Below are positions 15,072-20,734 of a DNA stretch of 20,734 nt, piece by piece (within the stretch, counting starts at the first letter, position 1; the number at the start of each line of letters is the position of its first letter). The stretch is from a virus. Both the position numbers and the translations under genes were made by a program. The stretch lies in IMG/VR virus record IMGVR_UViG_3300029448_000552, positions 1 to 20,734 of that record. One strand, 5' to 3'. Below the pieces are notes generated by a model, which was given only the letters and a program-made list of their open reading frames with translations, did not search any database and was not told the origin of the DNA.

Positions 15072-16936
15072 CTTCTGCCATCCGGTCTCACATCTATTCT
15101 GGGTGCACCGAGTCTCCATTTAACGCCAGTAGCGGTGTTTTCGATACGAATTGACATCTGCCTGCCCCTAGCACGAAGGTCAAGTGTATCTGTGTATTGC
15201 TCTACGGGCGATGTAGCCGTCCTGACCGCCGAGTCAGAAGGAGATTCGGTGAAGTTGTCCCCACCAAAATCACGACTTCTGATCGTAAACAATGCAGCCG
15301 GATTAGACGCGGAGGATCCAGTAAAACTCAAATCAGGCAATATCCTGTTTAACAACATAAATTGCTGCCCGTCACCTATATCAAAGTCGGATGATTCAAT
15401 AAAGGCATTGATGGCAACGGCACTGCCCGTGCTGAAATCATCCAAGCCATCTTCATGATCATACAAGTAGAAGTCTGTGCCTGTAGCTTGTGGGAAGCTA
15501 CGAAGGCCAGAGGCTCTGTCGTTCCAAGCCGTTCTGACTAATGTCCCGTAATACCAGACTTGTTGACCGTAATTGTAGACTACATAACGATCAATCTCGC
15601 TAGAACCAGAAGAACAATAGAACCACCAGATCTCAGTCTGACTACCGATAGAACCCGCATGAAACTTGAAGGACTGCTGATTGTTCATGTCACTGAATAC
15701 ATAGTCCCGCACCGTGCACGGTATGACCTGGATACGTCCATCATATAGATAAAAGTTTTCCTGCCCCATCCAGAACACCACATCATTCACAGCGATGGCG
15801 GCGTTAGGGCCTGCTATTCTGATGTTGTCAGCAAGCATTGACACACCAAAAGTAAATGGCGGTCCAAGGAACTGCATCGAGTACAAGGACTGATCTGTCC
15901 AGACCAATATCTGACGACTGGTTTGAGCCGCAGTAATGATCTCACTACCTTTTGATAAACGTAAATCACCTGCCGTATTCGTAGCGGTTGGAGTCCAATC
16001 CACTACGGACTCCTGACTGGAGAAACGAATCAATAAAGGATCAAGAACCGCGCTTCCTAAAGGATTAGTTCCAAAGGCTATGCAATGCCTATCAACGTCA
16101 GATACAAGAACCTTACGAGCCTTGGTGGGCACATCACTTGCACCCGTCAGACTAGCTAATTCAACAGCTCTGGTGCTTGTTCCGTTGGTCGCGTCCCAAT
16201 AGTAAATGGTGCTATCCGCAATGTTAAAGATCAGATCTTCACCAAAATTGTCTGCCGACCACAATCGTAAGGTTTGACCAGACAAGGATCCAGAAGCAGA
16301 CCCCCAAGTAAAGCGACCCCATGTACCTGCACCCCAACCTGCGCCAAGAACCGTGGTGTTTATTCCTACATTTATCTGAAAAGCGGCAGTGCCGGAAGAC
16401 CCACCACCTGCGGTGCTGCCTGAAGTAGCTGATCCAGCGGTGGTAATTGTAAAAGTTGTAGTGCTCGGAACAGAGGTTATTGTGTGTTCGATATTTAACT
16501 GCGCGGCTGTTATACCATCAGTGGTTGTAAGACTGGCTAATGTAACAAAGTCTCCAGCTATGGCACCATGCGCGGACTGTGTTGTTACGGTAACAACGCC
16601 ACTTCCTGCGCCTCCGCTAGTGTTTACCGGATTCGCACCAAGACTGACAGTGGATCTAATGGGTGTAATGTCGCTGAAAGTGCCAGCGTTTTCTAAAAAT
16701 ACTTTTTGTTCTGTGCCGATAAACAACAGGTTTTGAGATGACAACGTCACAAAGTCAAAGATCTTGCGAGGGGTGCCTGTGACTTGATTGTTAGAAACTC
16801 TAGTCCAACCGCCTATGCGTTCTACATAGCCGTTTCTGTAACGGATCTTGTCTCCATTAAACCAACCACCTTCATTAGAGTAGTTTGTACCCTCTCTGTT
16901 GATTCCAGGTTTGAACTGTAGTTTGCTTAGAGGCAT
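15068..16936 (-). CDS. Tail structural protein, P22 gp10 / tail-tube-like, with inserted Thr/Ser/Gly domain
   Basis: 622 residues. The N-terminus KLQFKPGINREGTNYSNEGG, followed by WFNGDKIRYRNGYVERIGGW (residues 25-44), is the hallmark of a large phage family grouped with packaged-DNA stabilisation (P22 gp10) or tail-tubular proteins. The rest is beta-rich with many Trp and Tyr in short strands (SLYSMQFLGPP, ENFYLYDGRIQ, VVYNYGQQVWYYG), consistent with a beta-propeller-like tail-hub protein. Residues 100-187 form a Thr/Ser/Gly-rich insert, starting after SLGANPV and ending just before FQINVG, that breaks this pattern. The gene lies between fibre genes and ejection-protein genes, as expected for a tail nozzle or hub component. 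P22 gp10 homology is probable, not proven; T7 gp12 is the main alternative. Confidence 0.7.
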   Translation of the reverse strand: MPLSKLQFKPGINREGTNYSNEGGWFNGDKIRYRNGYVERIGGWTRVSNNQVTGTPRKIFDFVTLSSQNLLFIGTEQKVFLENAGTFSDITPIRSTVSLGANPVNTSGGAGSGVVTVTTQSAHGAIAGDFVTLASLTTTDGITAAQLNIEHTITSVPSTTTFTITTAGSATSGSTAGGGSSGTAAFQINVGINTTVLGAGWGAGTWGRFTWGSASGSLSGQTLRLWSADNFGEDLIFNIADSTIYYWDATNGTSTRAVELASLTGASDVPTKARKVLVSDVDRHCIAFGTNPLGSAVLDPLLIRFSSQESVVDWTPTATNTAGDLRLSKGSEIITAAQTSRQILVWTDQSLYSMQFLGPPFTFGVSMLADNIRIAGPNAAIAVNDVVFWMGQENFYLYDGRIQVIPCTVRDYVFSDMNNQQSFKFHAGSIGSQTEIWWFYCSSGSSEIDRYVVYNYGQQVWYYGTLVRTAWNDRASGLRSFPQATGTDFYLYDHEDGLDDFSTGSAVAINAFIESSDFDIGDGQQFMLLNRILPDLSFTGSSASNPAALFTIRSRDFGGDNFTESPSDSAVRTATSPVEQYTDTLDLRARGRQMSIRIENTATGVKWRLGAPRIDVRPDGRR

Positions 16937-16939
16937 TCA

Positions 16940-17116
16940 TCAATCCGCATCTGCAATGGTTAGTTCGCCAGCCGCTACTTGTTTTTGGATTTCTGCGTAA
17001 TGACGATTGTCAGCAATTATTGGAACAGACCAAACTTCGCCGTTGTCGAGGGTTAATTTAATTGTTGTTGTGACGCCCTTTAAGTCATTAACATACTGTG
17101 CTGATGTAATATTCAT
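16940..17116 (-). CDS. 58-residue phage protein beside the fibre genes
   Basis: A short ORF that fills what would otherwise be a 180-base gap. It encodes MNITSAQYVNDLKGVTTTIK, then a strand-rich middle with NGEVWSVPIIADNRHYAEI, and ends AGELTIADAD. The pattern YVND … SI/TIK … G … VP … N-x-x-Y-x-x-I … V-x-A-G-x-L-x-I-x-x-A is a recurring small phage protein near tail fibres, function unknown. The ATG directly follows the stop of the fibre gene (TAAATG) and the stop is three bases before the next start, so the spacing fits the operon exactly. Coding strand, frame-filling length and family look all support it. Confidence 0.8.
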   Translation of the reverse strand: MNITSAQYVNDLKGVTTTIKLTLDNGEVWSVPIIADNRHYAEIQKQVAAGELTIADAD

Positions 17117-18187
17117 TTATAACTCCGCATCAAATTCTACACGCTTAAACTCATAGTTACCATTTGACTGACCGGGAACGTGTAAAATAAGCCCTCTAGT
17201 TACTGTGGCATAGTTTGCCGTTTGTACTGTTTCATAATCAGTGTTAGTAGAATCACGGGCTTTTCCAGATTCAGCTTTATCATCTGCCCCATAAACAGTG
17301 AAAGCGGGTAGACTTCGCATTTCAGTAGAAAACGGAAAATTCCACCATATTTGTGCGTCCACTGGTCCCTGCACTGCCCACATTGTTCTGTCATCGTTAG
17401 AAGGCATGAAAAAGTACCGCTGACACTTGGCTAACGTAGTTCCTATGTCCTCATGCTCAAAAGGCGTGGCTACTTCTCCGATTTCAAATTGTACGCCTGT
17501 CAGGTAGAAGTTGTTGCTGGTGTTATCAAAGAAATTTACTTGTCCAACAAATCTATTTGCATCTGTTTGGTTTTGCCAAGTTGTAGCTAGTGAACCACTT
17601 GTGTGGTCTGTACCTGACATCAATACCCATTGGACATAAAAAGTAGCAGCGTTATCATTATCAGTCGCTATAGATGTATCACCTGAAAAAGTTAGTGTTT
17701 TATATTCCCAAGTGTCAGCCTGATTAATTGTGTACTGATGACTTTGAGTTCTGGCAGTAGAATCAGCGTGATAAATATCAACAACGTAAATTCCAGTTTT
17801 TGTTGAACGTACCCAGAATGATATGGTTAAAGATTTTGCTCCTGATGTGCCATACGCTAGTCTTTGAAGGTTTTGACCCTCAATAATTTGCCTTAGAAGG
17901 GCAACTTCTGCTGCGCCAACAGAAGAATCTACAGTTGTGCAGTCTACTAAAATGCTGTTGTTAAAACCTTGCCCAGAAGGAACCACTGTAGATTGTTGTA
18001 AATTAGCAGCTAACGCACCGCTGTTGTGATACATATTCCAACGGTCAACAAAATATACGGCAGAACCATTACTTGCGGTTTGATTGCCACGTTGATGAAC
18101 TGTTGCTGCACCGTTGATAATCAGATTTTTATTACCCTGCGCCTGTTGCCCACCAATCAGCGCGGCTAATTCTGCTGCTTTACTCAT
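17117..18187 (-). CDS. Tail fibre / carbohydrate-binding receptor protein
   Basis: 356 residues. The N-terminus MSKAAELAALIGGQQAQG resembles short N-terminal segments of marine phage fibres. It is followed by NLIINGAATVHQRGN (21-35) and YFVDRWNMYH (45-54), the common NxxInG … W/HQRG … DRW start of phage fibre domains with a jelly-roll, carbohydrate-binding-like fold. Residues about 118-225 are beta-strand rich (LTISFWVRSTKTGIYVVDIY). FYLTGVQFEIGEVATPFEHE (227-246) and CQRYFF (255-260) are also standard in such fibres. The C-terminal 95 residues probably form the receptor-contacting head. The ATG overlaps the previous stop (ATGA), with Shine-Dalgarno GGAGA lying in that gene's GDLA codons. Confidence 0.8.
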   Translation of the reverse strand: MSKAAELAALIGGQQAQGNKNLIINGAATVHQRGNQTASNGSAVYFVDRWNMYHNSGALAANLQQSTVVPSGQGFNNSILVDCTTVDSSVGAAEVALLRQIIEGQNLQRLAYGTSGAKSLTISFWVRSTKTGIYVVDIYHADSTARTQSHQYTINQADTWEYKTLTFSGDTSIATDNDNAATFYVQWVLMSGTDHTSGSLATTWQNQTDANRFVGQVNFFDNTSNNFYLTGVQFEIGEVATPFEHEDIGTTLAKCQRYFFMPSNDDRTMWAVQGPVDAQIWWNFPFSTEMRSLPAFTVYGADDKAESGKARDSTNTDYETVQTANYATVTRGLILHVPGQSNGNYEFKRVEFDAEL

Positions 18188-18558
18188 GCTAGGTCTCCTA
18201 GAATTGATAATGAAATATTAGTACAATCAGTTTTTGTGCTGTCATCTCTAATAGTTCCAATGCGTAAAGACCCAGCCGCTTTTGACGCAATGCTAACACC
18301 TAGTCCTGCTCCCCCATCTGCTAGAGAAGCACCAATAGGATGAGAATAGTTTGCTGAACCCATGTCTGAGGAGATTGCAAATGTATAATCTCCTGTTCCA
18401 TTATCTGTTGTACTGGCAAGATTAAATGAATCAGATGCTGCTGCACCCGCATTTGAAATAGCCCAGCATTTCGCACTACCCCCCGCAACAAAGCTAGTAG
18501 CCACGCTGTTATTACCGCTTGCATCCTTTAATGTATTAACTCTAAGTTCGCTTGCCAT
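18184..18558 (-). CDS. GDLA-ending short fibre module, copy D
   Basis: 124 residues, the shortest of four related proteins. It begins MASELRVNTLKDASGNNSV, has the family core SDSFNLASTTDNGTGDYTF (42-60) and SDMGSANYS (64-72), and ends ILGDLA. Unlike copies A and C it lacks the LQQGLAKAW segment, keeping only AKCWAISNAG at about 29-38. The composition (Ser, Thr, Gly, Asn, Ala; almost no Lys) suits an extracellular beta-structured fibre or decoration protein. It starts at a TAATG junction with copy C and ends as ATGA with the larger fibre gene. Family membership is seen; a receptor-binding role is inferred from position. Confidence 0.72.
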   Translation of the reverse strand: MASELRVNTLKDASGNNSVATSFVAGGSAKCWAISNAGAAASDSFNLASTTDNGTGDYTFAISSDMGSANYSHPIGASLADGGAGLGVSIASKAAGSLRIGTIRDDSTKTDCTNISLSILGDLA

Positions 18559-18998
18559 TACGCTAGGTCTCCATGTATTGTACAGAGTGCTAAATATACA
18601 TCAAGCTCTTGCAGATCAGAACTTGTACCTAGGCTATATCCTCCCGTCCAACTGGTAGCAGAAGTGCTATAAACTACAGTTCCTTTTGAAGTAGGCCAAA
18701 GCCAATAAGCTGTAGAAGATGTTGCGCCATATCTAGCAGAATGACCAGCACCAACGTAATCATCATTAGCAAAATTGTTTGTATAATTGGTAGTTGTTTG
18801 ACCCGAACCTGTATCACTTAAACTGGCTACATTAAGACTATCTCGCACTGTATGGCTTGAAGATTGTTCAAAGTTACACCAAGCCTTTGCCAACCCCTGC
18901 TGAAGATTAGTCGTGGTTGAGTTGCCCTCGCCAGTGACTGCAATAGAACCAGCGGTGGTTACACCTGTCAGGGTATCTACTTTTAGAATACTAGCCAT
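18558..18998 (-). CDS. GDLA-ending short fibre module, copy C
   Basis: The open frame extends to an ATG at 19016, but I choose 18998 (MASILKVDTLTGVTTAGSIA, 146 residues). That start matches the MAS-x-L-x-V-[DN]-T-L opening of copy D, forms a TAATG junction with the previous gene, and has GGAGA at the right distance. The core is NLQQGLAKAWCNF (31-43) and VRDSLNVASLSDTGSG (51-66). Its distal half is richer in Tyr and Trp (TAYWLWPTSKG, TSWTGGYSLG) than in the other copies, as expected for a diversified receptor-contact region. It ends CTIHGDLA. Family membership is seen; a fibre role is inferred. Confidence 0.74.
   Translation of the reverse strand: MASILKVDTLTGVTTAGSIAVTGEGNSTTTNLQQGLAKAWCNFEQSSSHTVRDSLNVASLSDTGSGQTTTNYTNNFANDDYVGAGHSARYGATSSTAYWLWPTSKGTVVYSTSATSWTGGYSLGTSSDLQELDVYLALCTIHGDLA
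18886..18902 (-). repeat. 17-base direct repeat, copy in fibre module C
   Basis: CAGCAGGGGTTGGCAAA on the minus strand encodes QQGLAK. It is identical to 20176-20192 in copy A, about 1.3 kb away, although the flanks have diverged. Identical third-codon positions suggest recent duplication or recombination between the modules. Confidence 0.8.
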
Positions 18999-19408
18999 TA
19001 TGCAAGGTCTCCACAACTATGTACAGCTACTCTGCTTTCATCTGCATTTGAATGAGATGAGTTATAACAAGCAATATTAAGTGTTCCTACGGCGTTAGCC
19101 GCATCATTAACCGCATGATACGCACCAGAACCTTCAATAGAAGCGTGATTGGCATTTGAAAAATCATTGTTAATATTCACTGTATAGTTACCTGTCCCTG
19201 AGTCTGTAAAACTACTTACGTTAAATGAATCTAGTTCTCCAAAACTACTACCATTAAATTTCGCCCACACTTTAACTAGACTTTGCACGGTGTTCTGCGT
19301 AGCACTGCCACCATCAGCTACATAGGTAGATGTATTAGCCATCTTGACATTAGAGCCGCCAGAGCCAGCTTTATCTACAATGGTATCTACATTTAACTGA
19401 CTGGTCAT
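18998..19408 (-). CDS. GDLA-ending short fibre module, copy B
   Basis: The frame is open to 19420, but the ATG at 19408 (MTSQLNVDTIVDKAGSGG, 136 residues) is preferred. It overlaps the upstream stop as ATGA and has GGAG seven bases upstream, and the N-terminus then lines up with copies C and D (…L-x-V-[DN]-T). The core is VQSLVKVWAKFNG (41-53) and LDSFNVSSFTDSGTGNYTV (59-77), followed by NNDFSNANHAS. It ends HSCGDLA. Compared with copy A the segment LQQGLAKAW has become VQSLVKVW. Function is presumed to be as for the other copies: a small beta-rich tail-fibre or decoration protein. Confidence 0.74.
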   Translation of the reverse strand: MTSQLNVDTIVDKAGSGGSNVKMANTSTYVADGGSATQNTVQSLVKVWAKFNGSSFGELDSFNVSSFTDSGTGNYTVNINNDFSNANHASIEGSGAYHAVNDAANAVGTLNIACYNSSHSNADESRVAVHSCGDLA

Positions 19409-19863
19409 ACGATACTCCAATATCCGTTAACAGTAACGGTGGCAGACTGCGTTATAGGACCGCCAGATACGCCATTCTCATCACTATCAATCGTGATGTC
19501 TGCGCTGATGGTTTGCCCATTCAAGCGGATGATGCTGTTATTGCCTTTGAATGGATAGCGTGTATCACTCTCTGTCTTGGTGTAACTGCTGGATATAGCA
19601 AAGGTGTCATAGACCACCATCTCAACCACATCGTTAAGTGATGCGCCTGTAACCAGTACAACCGTTGTACCTGTCGTAGCGGCATAGTCAGTTCCAGGCT
19701 TGAGAAGCACCCCGTTCTGATAAACATCCATATACAGGCTATCCGTATATTTCAATGTTTTCGCATCACCATCAGATCCACTAAAGCTAGTTTGACCAGC
19801 CGTGGCTTGATACACGAAGCGGTTACGAACACCGAACTCTGGGGATTTACCTATATATGGCAT
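19405..19863 (-). CDS. Short tail-fibre adaptor protein
   Basis: 152 residues. The start MPYIGKSPEFGVRNRFVYQA, then TAGQTSFSGSDG (21-32), YMDVYQNGVLLKPGTDYAAT (44-63) and VVYDTF (83-88), is the standard opening domain of many podoviral fibres, related in style to the tail-attachment part of T7 gp17-type fibres. YTKTESDTRYPFKGNN (94-109) is a coiled or trimeric connector motif. The end, GPITQSATVTVNGYWSIV, is a usual fibre C-terminus. So it looks like a complete minifibre, a tail adaptor with almost no distal shaft. It begins at a TAATG junction after copy A and splits the GDLA array. Its last codons TGG AGT supply the GGAG for copy B. Confidence 0.8.
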   Translation of the reverse strand: MPYIGKSPEFGVRNRFVYQATAGQTSFSGSDGDAKTLKYTDSLYMDVYQNGVLLKPGTDYAATTGTTVVLVTGASLNDVVEMVVYDTFAISSSYTKTESDTRYPFKGNNSIIRLNGQTISADITIDSDENGVSGGPITQSATVTVNGYWSIV

Positions 19864-20276
19864 TATGCGAGGTCTCCCATAAAGTGCATCTCATTTGCCG
19901 CATTGTCATATTCTGTTAAACCACCAACAGTTCCAGCGTCATAACCTGTCGTTATTCTTATAGTCCCTGTAGTTTTTGTGTTAGAACCAAATTGCCTAGT
20001 ATTAAATGCAGCAACAGCACTACCACCGCTATACGCAGAAGATGCATAATTTGCGTTGTTAAAAGAATTTGTGTACGCAAGGGTGTAATCGCCTGTTCCA
20101 TTATCAGTTACGCTTGCATGATTAAAACTGTCACGGGCGGCAGGTGTGCCTTGACCATTAAAATTAATCCACGCTTTTGCCAACCCCTGCTGCAAAGAAG
20201 TAGTTACAGCACCGCCCTCAGAAGTGACAGTGTTACTGGCACCAATACCTGTGCCTATTACTTGAGTCAGTGCCAT
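19863..20276 (-). CDS. GDLA-ending short fibre module, copy A
   Basis: 137 residues. Its N-terminus (MALTQVIGTGIGASNTVTS) differs from the MAS-x-L-x-V type of copies C and D. The core is TSLQQGLAKAWINFNGQG (26-43), RDSFNHASVTDNGTGDYTL (48-66) and NSFNNANYASS (70-80), and it ends MHFMGDLA. The core shares exact or near-exact DNA with copies C and D. Its Shine-Dalgarno sequence is AAGGAAA, 6 bases before the ATG, in an 11-base gap after the upstream gene. It is the first gene of the array. Fibre or decoration function is inferred from position and composition. Confidence 0.74.
   Translation of the reverse strand: MALTQVIGTGIGASNTVTSEGGAVTTSLQQGLAKAWINFNGQGTPAARDSFNHASVTDNGTGDYTLAYTNSFNNANYASSAYSGGSAVAAFNTRQFGSNTKTTGTIRITTGYDAGTVGGLTEYDNAANEMHFMGDLA
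20176..20192 (-). repeat. 17-base direct repeat, copy in fibre module A
   Basis: Same sequence as 18886-18902. Copy A also shares a 20-base segment with one mismatch (20086-20105) with copy D (18386-18405), encoding DNGTGDY. The array therefore has DNA-level as well as protein-level repetition. Confidence 0.8.
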
Positions 20277-20287
20277 AACTTATTTCC

Positions 20288-20659
20288 TTATGCGTAAGGG
20301 CTTGTACCCAACACAGATGTATCCCAAGCTGCTTTTAGCTTTGCGATTGTATCTGCATCGCTAATTGCAGAAGCGGCTGGTGCATCACGCAATGCCTTCT
20401 TCTTATTTACAGAGTTGGTCTTTGCAGTAGCATCATCAGCTTCAAGAGCCTTCATGTACACGACATCCTCTGCATCAAGCAGTGGTGCGCGAACTTCACG
20501 GATTTTACTCTGAAAGATCTTTTTTGCTTCTGTCATGTCCTCAGAGATGACTTTACCACTCAAAGTCCATGCTCCACGAAAATGGCGGTCAGATGGAACG
20601 GTAGCTGTTGAAGCATCAATTTGATTACCGTCCTTGTCTACGATATATGTTGTTGCCAT
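20288..20659 (-). CDS. Phage tail accessory / fibre-assembly-type protein
   Basis: 123 residues, mainly helical. VPSDRHFRGAWTLSGKVISE (21-40) followed by the helix DMTEAKKIFQSKIREVRAPLL (41-61, ending in RAPLL) and KKKALRDAP (86-94) is a widespread phage pattern: R-x-A-W … D-x-x-x-A … I-R-x-x-R-x-P-L-L … K-x-x-L-R-D. Proteins of this type lie beside tail-fibre genes and are often called tail-assembly chaperone-like, without direct proof. Shine-Dalgarno AGGAGAAA stands directly before the ATG. The gene lies 11 bases before copy A of the fibre array, in the same operon. Confidence 0.68.
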   Translation of the reverse strand: MATTYIVDKDGNQIDASTATVPSDRHFRGAWTLSGKVISEDMTEAKKIFQSKIREVRAPLLDAEDVVYMKALEADDATAKTNSVNKKKALRDAPAASAISDADTIAKLKAAWDTSVLGTSPYA

Positions 20660-20669
20660 GAGGTTTCTC

Positions 20670-20734
20670 CTATGCGGCTACGGTTTCATCAGTGGCTAAC
20701 TCTTCACTTATCTTCCAAGCATTGCGCCACTCAC
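20670..20734 (-). CDS. C-terminal end of an upstream tail-region protein, partial
   Basis: Only the last 20 codons are in the window: EWRNAWKISEELATDETVAA, then TAG. It is on the same strand and ten bases upstream of the next start, so it belongs to the same operon. The R-x-A-W stretch followed by an acidic helix faintly resembles the N-terminal part of the downstream 123-residue protein (FRGAWTLSG), but 20 residues are too few to claim relationship. Confidence 0.6.
   Translation of the reverse strand, partial: EWRNAWKISEELATDETVAA

Larger units (their letters stand above)
18192..19877 (-). repeat. Repeated gene-junction motif GGAGACCTNGC (four copies)
   Basis: On the minus strand GGAGACC occurs at 18192-18198, 18566-18572, 19006-19012 and 19871-19877, always as the codons for Gly-Asp-(Leu) of a C-terminal GDLA. 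It is followed by TNGC and then, within 0-3 bases, by the start codon of the next gene (GCATGA once, GCNTAATG three times). GGAGA lies 6 or 9 bases before each ATG and is a good Shine-Dalgarno sequence. The motif is thus both protein end and ribosome-binding site. The coordinates span from the first to the last copy. Confidence 0.85.

Noticed and set aside
15072-15119. The longer start (ATG at 15119) for the 95-residue structural protein
   Set aside because: The extra 16 residues lie within the upstream gene in another frame and look random; the ATG at 15071 gives the usual ATGA coupling.
16389-16736. A 115-codon plus-strand ORF opposite the Thr/Ser insert of the tail protein
   Set aside because: Val/Pro-rich shadow of Thr/Gly codons on the coding strand; no initiation signals.
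18184-20276. The repeats in the fibre region as a CRISPR or diversity-generating retroelement
   Set aside because: The repeats are coding and spaced by whole genes, there is no palindromic repeat or spacer pattern, and no reverse transcriptase or template repeat is present in the window.
1-20734. tRNA genes, attachment sites or an integrase that would prove lysogeny
   Set aside because: None seen by reading both strands; the dense coding leaves only gaps of 87 bases or less.

Overview
This window is the middle part of a tailed-phage genome or prophage. It is almost wholly coding, with most neighbouring genes overlapping by 1, 4, 8 or 17 bases, and there are no host housekeeping genes, rRNA, tRNA, insertion sequences or CRISPR arrays. 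The gene set points to a podovirus-like phage of an aquatic, probably marine, Gram-negative bacterium: a family A DNA polymerase, an archaeo-eukaryotic-type primase, a family resembling the P22 gp10 or tail-tube structural proteins, large glycine-rich presumptive ejection proteins, and short fibre modules of a kind I associate with marine viral metagenomes. Host and family are inference; no terminase, portal, capsid or integrase gene lies in the window.

Layout. (1) At 1-159 (minus) is the N-terminus of an SF2 helicase. It is divergent from (2) a plus-strand replication operon at 237-7148: coiled-coil phage protein, candidate ssDNA-binding protein, primase-polymerase, AlpA-like HTH protein, SF1 helicase, DUF6378-like protein, DNA polymerase, and a 21-residue hydrophobic peptide. 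The 77-base gap between the two units holds two good sigma-70-like promoters facing opposite ways. A terminator-like hairpin interrupts the replication operon after the ssDNA-binding gene. (3) From the right edge to 7134 everything is on the minus strand and reads as one late operon: fibre accessory genes, an array of short fibre modules at 18184-20276, a larger fibre or carbohydrate-binding protein, a 58-residue protein, a 622-residue tail structural protein, a small structural protein, four presumptive internal or ejection proteins (266, 292, 754 and 1083 residues), and a T4-type lysozyme. The two operons converge and overlap by 15 bases at 7134-7148.

How it works together. The left side supplies a compact replisome: helicases, primase, SSB-like protein and polymerase with proofreading exonuclease. 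Both the SSB-like protein and the primase end in DDIPF, the protein-docking tip of bacterial SSB. The polymerase has leucine at the position of E. coli Phe762, a marker of interest in viral ecology. The right side builds the tail tip, the fibres and the DNA-injection apparatus and ends with the lysozyme.

The most unusual structure is the fibre array. Four short related proteins end in Gly-Asp-Leu-Ala. The codons for that tetrapeptide (GGA GAC CTN GCN) also provide the Shine-Dalgarno sequence of the next gene, giving a repeated joint that could serve both translational coupling and cassette exchange. Two genes too short for ordinary ORF cut-offs (58 and 21 codons) are also called here.
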